From Rotaria sordida (lineage: Eukaryota; Rotifera; Eurotatoria; Philodinida; Philodinidae): a stretch of DNA of 64,000 bases. Both the position numbers and the translations under genes were made by a program. Under the pieces are notes generated by a model. That model searched no databases. It was not told where the DNA came from and saw only the letters and a list, made by a program, of their open reading frames with translations. Positions within the stretch are counted from its first letter, which is position 1, and every line of letters begins with the position of its first letter. Shown piece after piece: positions 62,901 to 64,000 of the stretch. The stretch lies in NCBI GenBank assembly GCA_905250125.1, contig CAJNOL010000491.1, positions 62,001-126,000 on the forward strand, given 5' to 3'.

Positions 62901-64000
62901 CTAGAGATTTCGTTGCATATAATCAACGACAATTAAGTCGAATATATCCTCGTGGTACACGTTTTGATTCAAGTAATTATAATCCATATTTATTTTGGCC
63001 AGTTGGCTGTCAAATGGTTGCATTAAATTATCAAACATTAGGTAAATAAAAACAAAAGAAAAACAACAGAAATATATATTTATTTTCAATAATAAATAAA
63101 TCAATTTTGTTTTTAGATACACCAATGCAAGTCAATTTAGGTTTATTTTCATTTAATCGTGGTTGTGGTTATTTAGAAAAACCATCATCATTATGTCAAT
63201 CAACAGGTTCATTTGATCCAAAAGGTCGAACAAATGTTGAAAATGTTGTTGGTTATCAAATTGATATAAAAATTATATCTGGTCAATTTTTATGTCAAGA
63301 TCGTGAACCAACATATGTTGATATTGAAATGTATGGATTATATGCTGATGCAACTAAACGACATGAATATCGTTTACGTGCTAAACGTTGGAACGGTTTT
63401 CAAGCTGTTTATGATGATACAGATGTTGAAACAGGTGAATTTTCAGTTCGATTTACTAAAATTATTTTACCTGAAATGGCTGCACTTCGTTTTGCTGTTT
63501 TTGAAGAAGATGGAACATTTATTGGACAAAATTTTATACCTGTTGCTCATTTACGTCCTGGTTATCGTCATGTTGTATTACGAAATCAAATAAATATACC
63601 TGTTCAATCATCAAGTTTATTTGTTTATATTCGTAAAGATGTTCATGTTGATGCTGAAAATAAAGAATTAATTGATCAACTTGTATCACCAATATCTGTT
63701 CAAACAGTAACTAAAGATCAACAACCAAAACGTATTACATTTAAACGATTATCGGAACAACGTTCTCAATCAGTTGGAGATATAAATATAGCAAGCAAAA
63801 GTTCCGATAATGAAATTAAACTCTATACTGATAATAGAGATAGTTCATTCAATGATTCTCAACGGCCTTATTTTTCATCAAGAATAGATATTAATGCTGT
63901 TCCAACTGGATTAGAAATGAAACATAAAAAACGTAATCAATCAACACCAATGGTTGATGCTAATTGGTATCAAAATCGATTAATTTCTTCGAGTCAGTTA
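59977..64000 (+). CDS. PLCB1: Phosphoinositide phospholipase C-beta (partial, 3' end beyond window)
   Basis: A Gq-activated enzyme that hydrolyses PIP2 to IP3 and diacylglycerol at the plasma membrane. Thirteen exons are visible and in phase: 59977-60081, 60140-60211, 60295-60363, 60436-60585, 60649-60794, 60847-60940, 61023-61123, 61180-61221, 61414-61577, 61670-61813, 61880-62117, 62188-63041 and 63117 to the window end (1021 aa so far). Order: PH domain, EF-hand region, X box (from about 345), acidic X-Y linker (EEDDSSSSDDD), Y box, C2 domain. Catalytic residues are kept: His357/Asn358 (SSHNTYLT), Glu387/Asp389, His404, Glu438, Lys490/Lys492, plus SSFVE and QLSRIYP in the Y box. The usual THG around the second His reads KHR. 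The MAGFHMSSLKP start and RPGYRHVVLRN in C2 are closest to the PLCB1/Plc21C branch. The long coiled-coil C-terminus lies outside the window. Confidence 0.95.

Noticed and set aside
1-64000. CRISPR arrays, bacterial operons, ribosome binding sites, prophage
   Set aside because: None are present. The intron structure and gene content are animal; repeats are inverted or simple, not regularly spaced direct repeats.

Overview
The window is animal nuclear DNA. It is AT-rich, the genes are split by many very short GT-AG introns (most 45-120 bp) mixed with a few introns of 1-2 kb, and the genes are typical of animals: a Dispatched-family transporter, a RAB3GAP2-like Rab regulator, a cyclic-nucleotide-gated channel, a CERS1-like ceramide synthase, a phospholipase C-beta and a SERTA-domain protein. 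The compact AT-rich style suggests a rotifer (possibly bdelloid), but that is an inference. Exon models were built by hand from splice sites, reading phase and conserved motifs. In the eight larger genes every junction keeps phase.

Layout. 1-580: tail of a lysine-rich + strand gene converging on CDK12. 579-3488 (-): CDK12/13-like kinase with an SR-like N-terminus. 3489-9953: gene-free, with a foldback repeat and a 100-N assembly gap flanked on both sides by the same ~0.99 kb sequence. 9954-15926 (-): Dispatched homologue, 10 exons. 15927-22500: gene-free apart from a dead hAT transposase tail. 22501-32422 (-): RAB3GAP2 homologue, 19 exons, with repeats in its large introns. 33643-37856 (+): CNGA-type channel, 9 exons, with two foldback elements in the pore-S6 intron. 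39089-42127 (+): membrane-anchored aldose-1-epimerase-like protein lacking the catalytic residues. 43170-45325 (-): ceramide synthase. 45326-55945: gene-poor, with a 3.4 kb element that has terminal inverted repeats of 0.5-0.6 kb. 55946-58814 (+): SERTA-domain protein with long homopolymer runs. 59977-64000 (+): phospholipase C-beta, cut off by the window edge.

The genes do not form a pathway cluster or operon. Several act in signalling at membranes: Hedgehog release (Dispatched), Gq-PLC signalling, cGMP/cAMP-gated cation flux, vesicle/ER Rab control and sphingolipid synthesis. This is an ordinary animal gene neighbourhood. The most unusual items are the catalytically dead-looking type II membrane mutarotase, an Asp-to-Asn change in the Dispatched ion-relay motif, the long-TIR element, and the likely false duplication around the gap.
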